Positions 1 to 11,200 of a DNA stretch of 28,607 bases are shown in pieces. A program made the position numbers and the translations under genes. Numbering within the stretch: position 1 is the first letter of the stretch; each line of letters opens with the position of its first letter. This stretch comes from Ichthyophonus hoferi (lineage: Eukaryota > Opisthokonta > Ichthyosporea > Ichthyophonida > Ichthyophonidae), in contig NAOQ01000625.1 of the NCBI GenBank assembly GCA_002751075.1, forward strand, positions 8,009 to 36,615, in the 5' to 3' direction. Under the pieces are notes generated by a model. It was not told where the DNA came from and ran no database searches. It saw only the letters and a list, made by a program, of their open reading frames with translations.

Positions 1-2647
1 CTATAAACACAACAATATAAAAATACACATATTTTTATATATACTTTTTACTCTAAATATATATTTTTAACAATTTGCACCCTATACTCTATACCAGGCA
101 AACAATATAATTAATTTTAGCCACATTATAGCAAAGTGTTGTTATTGTTAATAGATATTACCCGCAGCCACCTATCATTACCTTTTATTATTATAACTAT
201 ACTATGCCAGATTAGTGTACAATAAAAACTACACAACTATATAATAGAGTAAATTAAGACTTAAGAATGCTTCTTAATTGGATAATATTTTTGATAGTTT
301 CATTTAAACTAATAAATTTGGGTTTTCCCAACTATGTAGTTGAATTATTTAAAATTATATACCAATTTGCCATAATTATTTATCTTGATAATTATAAAGG
401 GGTTTATTTCTTATTTTACCTTACTATATACCACTGGATTGAAGGTATATCTTAGATATAGTGACACATTTGAATAGATGCAACTGCATTTATTAGTATA
501 CATTAAGTTATTTAATAATATGGAGTCTACCTATAGAGGTAGTTATATAGTATATACTAGATAATATCTGCTAATGTAACAATAATTTATTAATTTAAGA
601 GAATATTGGAGATCATCTATAGAATATTTTAATTCAGAATGAACAGCTTGTTAGTATTTAACAATTGTATAGATGCAATTAATAAGCAATTAATAGTAAG
701 ATAGACTAGCTCAGTTACCACCATTCCCTTTCCCAACTGTAATTGTGTCGCAGTCAGTTGGTCATAGGCCTCACTTACCACTTAAGATTGATTAGTTTCC
801 AGGACTTATACTTACAAAATAGTCAAAATTGTGAGAATATTGTTATGAAAATATTCAATTGCTACCAATATTAAAGGAGAGCCCTGGATAAAAGGGGGCT
901 GACTGGTTGAAATTCTAGTTAATCTTAAGGAATTGCATACATTTTAATATTTATTTGCTTTTAAAAAAATTAGTTGCTATGAATATTAAGCTATATGACT
1001 GTTAAATTGTAGGTCTTGTTTTCCATTTAAAATATTTGAATGCATGCCATATTAATACAACTACTGATAATGTTAGATCTTAGGTATTTTTAACAATGAC
1101 CAGACTTACTTAGTTACTAATTAGTTAGTTAAAATTAAAAGGTTAAAAGGAGAGTTTATACTAGGGAGAAAAAATAAATACAGGGAAGAATATGCTACTT
1201 AGTCAAGGCAAAAGCCAGTCTATGCCAAACACAAGAAGGAGTAGGGCTAGAAATGATTTTTCCAATGGTTTTAAAGATGAGTATTTGTGAATAAGAAAAA
1301 CAAGTTTAGTTTTTAGAAATTAACAACAATAAAAAGTATAATGTTTATTAAACATGTAATTGCGGAATTATAGCAGGTAACATATTTTACCTAGATAGAT
1401 TAGTTCTTTTGTCAATAATCTTCCTACCTCCCCACCTTCATATAGGAACTAATTTACAGAAGTAATTTAGAATATATCACTGTTTGTTTACACCTATCTA
1501 CCAATGACCAGTTCTTTTCTACAATGTATTTTTTATTTTATTCAATTAAATTAGGAAAAGAATAAATCAAAATCCAATTTTCCGTACATGAACTAGATTT
1601 TATTGAGTAGTATAGGCCAACTCACACAGTAGTAAAACACAGTACAGCACTTAATAATTATAAATATTATGAGTATTATTTGTAGTTTCACTTGTTAAAG
1701 CATAACTATAAAGGCTATTATATTAGTTTAATGCAATATAAAATCTTGACTCTTTATCTTAAGCATTGTTAGTATTATCAATATGTTTAATTGCTAAGTG
1801 AGTATATATCAGTCTAAATGAAACAATATATAACAATAATAATTAACTAGTGGGTCTAACTATAATATACTGACGTTATGCCATTGTAAATGATATTTAA
1901 TAATAACAATCTAGAGATTTTATCAATGATATCATTATCTATATAATTCCCAATACAATGAAGTAAAATTTATCTATATTTGAATAGAATGAACAAGATT
2001 CTATTGTATTCAACACAACATATTTATCAATCTAAGCATTTCAGCCATTGACAATAGTACTTACATAACATCCTTGTCCTAGTATGCCAATAATATGAGT
2101 GAGCATTCCCATTTTCTATTATGCCATAATGATATTGAGATGTATATTGTACAGAATAATGTTATTCTAACTATTTACTGCCAAATGTGTGGAGCTTATC
2201 ACACGTCAACAATAGATATTATTAATATGGACTTACCTACAGTATTATAATTACTTTTTATGCGCATGATACATAACCAATAAAATTTGGAACATGCCAA
2301 GCATAAAAATGCTACTAATCAATACATTCTTACTGTTCCTACCTAGATAGGATTGTTAATACACCAAATATAATATTTTCAATTCAGCCTAAGAGGTCAA
2401 AATATTTGTCTACTAGAGCCCGTTGAAATATTTTAGCTCCTTCAAGTGTTTAATCAAAAACTTCAATATGTCTTTCACAAATACTTTCTGTTTATCTAGC
2501 ATTGAACCTCCATATGTTAAGAAGCGTTTCAGAATGAGGTATCAACCGGTAATTAGGACTTGGACCTTATTTATTGATAACTAATTAATTCAATAATACC
2601 ATTAATTGTATTTTATTAGGATAAGATATTTAATGTGTTCTGGAATG
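1..2647. other. AT-rich gene-poor stretch
   Basis: I see no gene here on either strand. The sequence is about 70% A+T or more, with stops frequent in every frame. The one open stretch on the plus strand (267-455) is a run of hydrophobic residues, as expected from random AT-rich DNA, and has no splice signals or recognisable motif. No long tandem repeat or terminal inverted repeat was noticed. Confidence 0.6.
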
Positions 2648-3014
2648 AAAATTTACCATGGTTTTAAATAGTGTTGGTCATTAGATTTGAATCCCATATG
2701 TAGTGATTGAAGATACATATGTACTGTGCAAGTTCCTGCATAATCTTTTGAATAGTTATTGAGTAATTTGTTTATAAAAACATGTTTTGGAACAGTCATG
2801 TTGAGTTTCCATTGGATAATATGCTAAACTTCAATGATTATCACATAGTCAACCGGTATTGACTTAATCCAACAATTATATAATCAACATACACAGACAT
2901 AGTTTGGATCTAGATTAAAAAATGTAGAAGAATAAAAATGAGTATATAACACACAATAGTTTGCTTTAGTTGTGAGAGTTCAGGCAGAGATAAGAAACTC
3001 TTTGTCAGACTATA
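2648..3014 (+). repeat. Diverged repeat family, copy A
   Basis: The first part (about 2648-2836) aligns by eye with 3169-3412. Shared words are AGTGTTGGTCATT, the GTGCAGT/GTGCAAGTT block and a CCATTGG..AATATG..TAAACTT end. The second part (about 2848-3014) aligns with 4327-4495 through ATACACAGAC, CA.AATAGTTTG and AGAGAT.A..AAACT. The copies are roughly 70% alike, so the duplication is old. No terminal inverted repeats, poly-A tail or coding frame is seen, so the class is unknown; a decayed non-autonomous element or a local segmental duplication both fit. Confidence 0.6.
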
Positions 3015-3168
3015 TTGTACTTAGGAAGCTGCTGTGCACCATATCATGTAGAATTTTAGTGTGTTAGAAAGTGTTAGCCTACTAACAGGTCCAGTAACTG
3101 TTTATGAGGAAAACCAGCCTACAATTAGAATTTTTGGAAACAATAGATGCTTATTGCAGTCTAGAGTT

Positions 3169-3412
3169 AAAATTTACTGTGGCTTTAAGCAGTGTTGGTC
3201 ATTGAATTTAAATTACAAACGGAGTAATTGATGATACACTTGTGCAGTGTAAGTTCTGGAATGACCATACAAATAATTAGTAGGTGACTTATTTACAAAA
3301 AAAGATACTGAATAATCCTTTGAATAATCACTGAATGACTTGTTTAAAAGAGCATTTTCCAGAACAATCATGTAGAGTTCCCATTGGGTAATATGTTAAA
3401 CTTAATGCATTG
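3169..3412 (+). repeat. Diverged repeat family, copy B
   Basis: This is the second copy of the first half of copy A, in the same orientation and about 520 bases downstream. It carries an extra segment of about 40 bases in the middle (around 3270-3310). It ends near the CCATTGGGTAATATG word, after which the sequence no longer follows copy A. It directly precedes the minus-strand open region at 3472-3708. Confidence 0.6.
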
Positions 3413-3471
3413 CAGATATTTTTTATTAAGAATCTGCTTCCCCTATCTAAATTAAGACATAGAGTCCGTTT

Positions 3472-3708
3472 TTAATACATCAACGTCTCCTCAATGTCTG
3501 GTGTGGTTTCTAGATACTCCAAGTCTATAGATTCTTGAGCATTGAGGGAGGAACATAGCCATCTGTTCTGATTAAGTAGATTAATGCCAATCAACAGAGA
3601 ACTGGTGTTGGATTTGGTAAGTCCAAACTTATATTTAAAGTGCACATGAACTGGATGTATTGTGCCAATAATGTTAATTGACACTAGGTTGAATGCATCC
3701 TGGGTCAT
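3472..3708 (-). mobile_element. Possible LTR-retroelement protease fossil
   Basis: This isolated open region encodes about 78 residues. A segment reading LLIGINLLNQ resembles the late hydrophobic-Gly motif of retropepsin-type aspartic proteases of Gypsy-like elements (family pattern ILLG.D.L), followed by a short acidic tail. No long terminal repeats, reverse transcriptase or integrase were seen nearby. If the reading is right this is a small, old, broken remnant. It could equally be a chance open frame or an exon of an unrecognised host gene. Confidence 0.2.
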
Positions 3709-4326
3709 ATTAGTTAAAAGGAAAAAGTTTTGTTATCTCTCAGGAGGCCCACTGAGAGTATACTTTTAATTTTTAATAACTTGAAATACTTTGTATTAGA
3801 GAAGTCCAGGCTGGCCTTGCAGATTATAGTTTACGCTGCGATTAAAACAATTAAATAAATGCTAGCACAGCCAGCACCTTATATACTTTCTAAGAATTCT
3901 AGTAAAGCTTGGTATTTAGCCCTGCTACCTATGATTTACTAAATAATTATTAATAATCAACCCTCATTGTCTAGAACCCGAGTTTTGGGCATTGTTAAAC
4001 TTCTGCTAAGTGTTGATACACCAAGTAATAGTTACATATAGTTACATAGAATTACAAATATAATCAACTAATTCTACCTAAATTAAATCCATGTGTACAT
4101 AGAAATAGTATATAATATTGAAGTACATGTTTATCTATGTCAAATCTATGGGGATCTATAAATTCTGCCTCTAAGGAGTTGCTTCCAGCTATATGTTGAT
4201 TGGTGCAGTATCACAGTGTATGATGTTCAATAGTACAGACCTCGTGAATCTCATGATAGTCATGCATCAATTAATGGTCAGTATGCACTTACTAACATTT
4301 GTGATCATAACAAAATGGGTATTAAA

Positions 4327-4495
4327 TGATCAACTGGTCTGGAACTAATGCAAAAATATTATATAATGGGCATACACAGACTTGGTTGGATTCTAATTAC
4401 AAGTTGTTGAATAATAAAGATACGTATATAGCACATAATAGTTTGTTCTAGTTATGACAGTGCAGAGATGAAATGAAAAACTTCCAATCAGATTA
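4327..4495 (+). repeat. Diverged repeat family, copy C
   Basis: This copy aligns with 2848-3014, the second half of copy A, in the same orientation. Its left part lacks the block shared by copies A and B. It ends immediately before the coding-like island at about 4455-4810, which copy A does not carry. Two copies of each half at different spacings suggest an originally longer unit that has broken up. Confidence 0.55.
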
Positions 4496-4810
4496 TAACC
4501 AGGTACAAAAAAGAAATTATCTTCATCAACAGCAACCAAGTCGAGATTTATAGGATTGAAAGAGAAGAAGAAACTCTACGTTCAGCTCTCACCAGATTTG
4601 AGTGGCAGGTAGACGTCATGTAAGCTCCATAAGGAATATGGCATTACCACCAGTCTAGAGGCTAGTGGTATTGATCAAGAAGATAACAGTGAAAAAGAAA
4701 ATGCACACACGCCCTTTGCCTCCAAAGAAGAGCCTACCCAGGCCAATGCAGATTACAACAAAATTACACATGTGCATAGTTATAAATTACTCCATATTAC
4801 TAACAAATAA
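4455..4810 (+). pseudogene. Coding-like island, unrecognised
   Basis: Two adjacent open stretches on the plus strand, in different frames, have protein-like composition and clearly higher G+C than the surrounding DNA. The first (about 4459-4620) contains YRIEREEETLRSALTRFEW. The second (about 4622-4810) contains LHKEYGITTSLEASG and then an acidic, Asn/Gln-rich tail. Neither matches a family I recognise. No good splice signals of the kind used by the other genes connect them to further exons. It may be a decayed gene, part of an old mobile element adjoining repeat copy C, or short exons of an unseen gene. Confidence 0.3.
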
Positions 4811-7800
4811 ATATATTGCTAACCAAATATAAAATAAACGTCTTAATCTAAAGGAATTATAAATATAAAAATGCATCCAACTATATTACAACTGTATAAA
4901 TAGTGATATCACAACTACAGAGTTGTATATTGGTGAGTTGTAGGTGTGGTTTATGTAGTTTACCATAAGTAAATATCGATTCTCTCATTAAGTAAAAATG
5001 ATTACTTATCCATTATATATGTTTTGAAGCTATACATAGCCATGCAATAGTTACTTTCATTTGTTGAAATAATCTTATTACATTTTCCAGGAATTCTGTT
5101 AATTTCCTTTATTTTGAAATGTAATACAAAATAGTAATCAAGATTAGTTGAAACATACTAAGGTTGGTGCCTTTACTTTACAGTCACATCAGCAAATATA
5201 TTCACTAATATTTCCTTCTTGGATTATACATTAATCCTATTTGACTGGGACCTTTCCCATTAATTACTTTTATTCGGCATATTTTCTGCTTTTTATCTAT
5301 GTGTGACCTGACTTGAACGCAGTTTTTACAACAAAAATCCAGCTTCCTATGTCTAGGGGTTGAAATTCCATACCCTTCTCCAAGGATTAGAGTCTAATAT
5401 TGTAAGGAGTTATTTGGTTTGTTAGGTTTAATATAATAATTTATTGAGATGAAACAAGGTAGAGCTGAATAAAATGATTCAAATACAGGAAAATTTCATC
5501 AGACAGTGAAGGGTTATTTTTATAATTTATAGTACAGGATACGGGTATTATCTCATTACAAACTATATAACAAAGGAAAGGCATTACTTACTGATGCACG
5601 AGTTACTTTATTACTGTCAATGATAAAGTAGGAAGGTTATATTTTATTTCATATACTGGATGTTTAAATCAATAATTATTGCTTTGCTTAATTTCCAAGT
5701 TTCGTAAAAGAAATTAATTTTTGTTTTGTTTTGTTTTGACAATTATTCCAAAAGAAAAAATAAAAAATAAAAAATAAAAGCTGCAATTTGACTATGCAGT
5801 CTTATAGCTTTTTGACGGGCTTATTGAATCAATAACTCACGACAGTAATACATAAATATATTATTCTGTAGTTATGATATGCTTTGCTTATTGCCAAAAA
5901 AATATTAATAGATTGATATCATAGCATTGGTACTTACTTGAAATGGTTTATGTCTAGTCAATAATTAAGTGGTAATTTATCCCCAACAATGAACTAGTAG
6001 CATGCAGTTTAAACTAGATTATGCTTGGCTAAGAAGCAACACAATTTTTAATATAGATATCATGCAACAGTTTACTAAATAAATAAGATGTACATTTATA
6101 TGCTCTTCATTACCCAGCTCTGAGAAGCTTCACGTACCCATGTCCCCCTTAGCCCATTATACAATATAAGAATGGATGAAATGCAAAGAGGCGGCAACCC
6201 TTACTGTATTTGCCAAAATTAACGAATCATTTTTTATTAAATAGGCAACATCTATGGTTTGTTTTTGTTAACAACAACATGAATATGAATCAATATATTT
6301 ATTATCTGACCTCGTTATATTCCTAGACTTGTTGGCTTAATTGTTGTAGTTACATATAAAAAACACTGATGGGGTAGTAATTTTCTGAAATAAACCTTAT
6401 ATATTTCCTTGTCAGAAAATTATTCCAGATGGTGGCATTATCAATATTAAGTCTCGATGAAAATGAAAGGTTCTTACTCCATTGGAATTTTAAATCAAAT
6501 TAATCAAAAAATTTAATATGTAATTGGTATTTTCTTTGATTGGTCTGAGCAATTACTCATTTCTAGTGTGGGGGAATATAACAGGTTTGTAACTTTGCAA
6601 CTACCTAAAAATATATAATTCTTAAAAGGGAAAATTTATTGTTCTACAAATTAATATGATTGGTTTTGCGTGGCTTTGGGAAAGAAAAAATTACCAAACA
6701 ATACATTTGGGCATCTTACTGATCACTACAATATTTAATTATGTTTATTAATGGCTTTGATGTACCTCCTGGACTGGATGTAGTCTCTGTGAATTGGCAT
6801 TAATGGCAGCAAACAAGTCTCACAAAAACATGTGAGATGTTTTTATACTTATAATTAGAGGATAATTACCCATGGCAAGGCTACCAAACTGTTATAACTG
6901 AATTTTATAGGCTAAAGCTGCTGTATTTCAAAAGATACCAGAGGTGGTGGACGGGCTTATTTTGCTCTTAGTTAAGACAATGTGAAAGTCTATTATAACT
7001 TTAATTCCAATACAATAAATTAATCGATAATTTTTGCCTATCATTGGATCGCATAAATGCTGAAGAAGATTATTTACTCATTTCCTTTAAGGGACATATA
7101 ATAGTAATTTTTTGCACCTTTCAAATATAAAGCATGTGAATTTCTCCAAATAATAAGCCAATCATGAAATTGGCAAGCAACTCTTTAATAATTTTAGTTA
7201 GTTGGTTAGAGCTTATTAAAACGGAGTGGACAAAAACGTTAATATTAGAGCACTGATGTTTATTGTTCAATACTGAGGAAATACCTGTGCCCCAGACCAT
7301 TCCAGGGATTGAATAGTTAGCATGAGACTATTGGTTGATAAAAACTAGATTATTGGTGGATGACGCACCGTTAATTAGTGCACATTTAAAGGAGACACGA
7401 TTGGATCGGAGAGCACTCAAATGGTAAAATAAAATTTTGACCTAATAAAATTAGTTGTGTATGTTCAAGGAATTGAAATAAACATAGTAAATAATTGTTA
7501 CATAAATGTATAGTGTCAGTTTAAGCAGTATATTCTATTTTAATTTCAGATATCTTTTCTATCCTTTCTTTTAAGGGGAAACAATATATATTTAATATAG
7601 TAGTAGTGGCAGCTAGATGGTAATAGACTAACAAGACATTGAGTTAGGCAGCATAAAGAACAAACATAACTCAACATTCTAGAATACAGCGGATCTCACA
7701 CTCCATTTAACAGGATTATATATATACCCGGTTGGCAATTATTTTGTATACAGATACGTCAAAAGACTATCCGAATAAGCCCTTAAATAGGTAAAAACAG

Positions 7801-7819
7801 CCTGTCCTGCAAATCATTG
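4811..7819. other. AT-rich gene-poor stretch
   Basis: No gene is visible. The stretch contains a T/G homopolymer-like tract near 5720-5740 (TTTTG units), an A-rich tract at 5750-5780, and the 12-mer GACGGGCTTATT twice (about 5815 and 6951) in otherwise unrelated surroundings. I found nothing that supports a mobile element with defined ends. Confidence 0.5.
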
Positions 7820-8020
7820 ATACATTATACCGTACAATAATGTTATAGTACAGCAGTGCATAATATTTTAATACAACAGTACAATAGCACATTAGCACAA
7901 TAGTATATTAATACAACAATACAAAAGTACACCAATACAGTAATGCAATAGTACAACAAAAGATTAATACGACAATGCAATAGGACTACAGTACAATAAT
8001 ACTACAGTACATTAATACAA
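7820..8020 (+). repeat. Degenerate CAATAGTACA-type tandem repeat
   Basis: About 200 bases are built from loosely repeated words of roughly 10 bases such as ACAATAGTAC, ACAACAGTAC and ACAATAATAC, with drift in spacing. It abuts the sharper 32-bp array that follows, and the two together look like an old minisatellite region upstream of the CH-domain gene. Confidence 0.6.
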
Positions 8021-8021
8021 T

Positions 8022-8155
8022 ACTATACCATAATAGGGTATATACCACTATACTATATACCATAATAGGGTATATACCACTATACTATATACCATAATAG
8101 GGTATATACCACTATACTATATATTATAATAGGGTATATACCACTATACCATATA
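8022..8155 (+). repeat. 32-bp tandem repeat, about 4 units
   Basis: The word TAATAGGGTATATACCACTA recurs at exact 32-base spacing (starts near 8031, 8063, 8095 and 8127). The units are nearly identical, and the last one drifts. Each unit contains the near-palindrome GGTATATACC. The array ends about 105 bases before the proposed ATG of the CH-domain gene, so it lies in the promoter or 5' untranslated region. Confidence 0.85.
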
Positions 8156-8259
8156 CTAACTATAGTAGGATATATACTTTATCCTGTATACATAATAGAC
8201 CGTTGTTCACTCTATCACTCCGTAATTTAACCACTTTCCCCCCTTATTGATCCCTAGAG

Positions 8260-11200
8260 ATGACTGTCCTACAGGGTAATTCACAGTCCCCATGGGAGAG
8301 AAGGTGGGATGCAAAAGACTCAGTGAGAAGAGGGAGTGGGATAAAGGGAGGGTATGGTGGTAATAGAGAAGGAGGGAATAAGGTAGGGGGGGATGAGAAG
8401 TATGAACAACAGGTTATTGATTGGCTGGAGGCAGCCACTAACGCACAGGTAAGAGGACTATGTTGTAGAAGGGAAGGGTAATGGTTGGTTGTGAGGTGAG
8501 GAATAGGTTAACATTGTTGTGCCATTGACGTTGCTAGGTGCTTGTTTCCATGGAAGTATATAATTAGGATTTGTTCGCGTGTATATGAATGAATTATAAT
8601 GCAGTATACAACCATACAATCATACATACATACATACATACACACACACATACATATATACATACATACATAAATTTATATACACACCATCTACTGTGCT
8701 ATAGCTTACTGGCCCAGATGGCACGTGGGTTAAAGGGCTAGAGACCGGATTGGTCCTTTGTCGTTTAATTAACCTAATTAAAGAAGGTACCATAGCCAAC
8801 TGTAATAACAAGGTATGGGGTCTATGGGGGGGACCCTATGCGAATATTAGGGAATGTTAGAGCTATGCTTAGGATGGGTGGGGTGAAGTGGGGTCGTGTG
8901 ATAAGCTATTATACTTTACACATCTGATTATAAGGTTAGTGGAACCAATAGACTTGCATTAGCATTAGCGTGCAGTGTGATAATTATTCATACATATGTT
9001 TCTGTTCCCATATGTAACAAAGTAACCTACTTACCCACATGCACATACGCCTCCTCATCCCCCTCCTATCTAATCAGCGTACAATGTTTGCCTACCGTGA
9101 CAACTACCTTCTCTACAACAAGGCAGTGGTAGACCTTGGGGTCCCCACAGCCACCATTGATTGGACAAGTATTATGAATAAGCAGACCAATCTGATCGTT
9201 CATAGTATTGCTGCTCTAGCCCGTTACTGTGAACGTATACCTTCAACCAATAGTATGTGATCCCAGTCACATGACTATGGTGGGAGGGAGGGAGGGAGAA
9301 TAATGGTGACTAAAGCAAACATGATTGGGCTAGTGAATGAGATATTTTGGAATGACCAATGAATGAGGCGGAAGGTCATGGGATCACTTAGGAGGGGGTG
9401 GGGATAGATCTCCCAGGGTATTCCTATTGGTTCACGACCATGCCTGTCCGATCACTTTCCCTATTTATAATAATTAATCCCTTTATCCAATTATTATAGT
9501 CTGCCCAAATTGATTACTATTGCGAAAAGGATATATTTCAATCACTATCTCCTTTACCAGTGAACAGTTAGTTTTATATTGCAATGATAATATGATAACC
9601 TTGGCAACTAGCATTGAGTATGCTTGGTTGTACATGTCGTCATGCACTCCTCTTTCCACCTATTAAAGGAAATATGAATCATGCCACTAGTAAACTAGTA
9701 AGATAGGGGATTGCTCATTGGTCACATAAACTTTACATTTCTTTCACGCACACAATTGGATGTTACCATGCTAATTCACTCATTATCCAATCACAGTTAT
9801 TCCTTTCTCTTCTGTAGTATTCAATACAAACCCACTGTCATCCTCTCGTTTCATTAAGACATTATCTAGCCAATCAGCGCCCTCTTCCCCTACACTTTCT
9901 AAAAAAGGCTATGAATCTCCTCGAATGATGAGGGAGATTCCTGCACCTTCCTCCAATAATGTAGAGGCATCACTGGCTTCATCTAAGGTACCATATCCTC
10001 TATCTCCATTTCTCTCTCTCTCTCTCTCCCTCTATCTCTCTTTCTACTGATATATATATTTCTCTCTCTCTCTCTCTATCTCTCTCTACCTTTCTTTATC
10101 TCTCTCTATCTCTATCTATCTATATATATATCTCTCTATCTCTTTCTATCTTTCAACGTATTCCCCATCTCTAACCATACCTTGCAAGCATACCTATCTA
10201 GCCAATCCTTATAAGGTCCCACCTATGGAGGCCAATGGTCGTTAGGGGGCATATATACCATGGTAACCATTACACAATGATTATGCAGTCTTAAATATTT
10301 CTATCACTTATATCATGTCTGCCACGAGGCCCTGTTACTCTCCATATCTGTGCTGCCTTCATTTATTACATATCTATACAGCACACAAATTGTCAGTATT
10401 TTTAACAGTTTTTAATTATTTTTAATTATTTTTAATTACTTCCTTGGCCAATCATTGCACCAATCTACTCACACCCACATTTACAGTTCAGCGTCCAATC
10501 CCCGCGAACTACACGGACACCCTTTGTACGGAATAACTTTGAGGCGCCCATAGCAACCATAGGGTCAGCCAATCACCGTAGCAACAGCATGGCAACCATC
10601 ACCACCTCTCCACTAACCAGTCCTCTTCCTAAACCTCGTTCTGTTTATTCACCTACTAAAACATCCCGTATAGAAACCCTCCCTGTGGTTGAGAGCTCCA
10701 CTCAGAAGGCCTTTATGACGTCACGCCTGGCCACACCAATCACAGGGCCTGATCACTCATCCCTTCTCCAGTTAGATTTAAAGGAGAGGGAGAGGGACAA
10801 GGAGATATCTGATTGGATTTCTATAATGACTGGCACGCAGGTAGGGAACCTGTGATTGGCTCATGATAAACAATGATAGATTGGTCCATTCTTTCTAATT
10901 GATACTAGTATATATATATATATATATATATAGGTAGTGTATGTCTACATATAGAAAGGGGACCTACCAGTCGTCCCTTCTCCTCCTCTATGCCTCTCCT
11001 ATAGGTCTCCTTCCTACTTCTACAGATATACACATGTCTTTATGCAAACTTGTATTCTCACTGACAGTGTATATGATCCAATGGATATACCTAAACAAGC
11101 CGTTAAATATGAGCTGTATATGTAGATATTGATGTGTGCTATATTCCTCTCTCCTTACTCCTTTCTCCCTCTCTCTCGCCCTATACTCCCTCTATATTAT

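Noticed and set aside
267-455. Plus-strand 62-codon open frame
   Set aside because: Composition is Ile/Leu/Tyr/Phe-rich as expected of random AT-rich DNA, with no motif or splice context.
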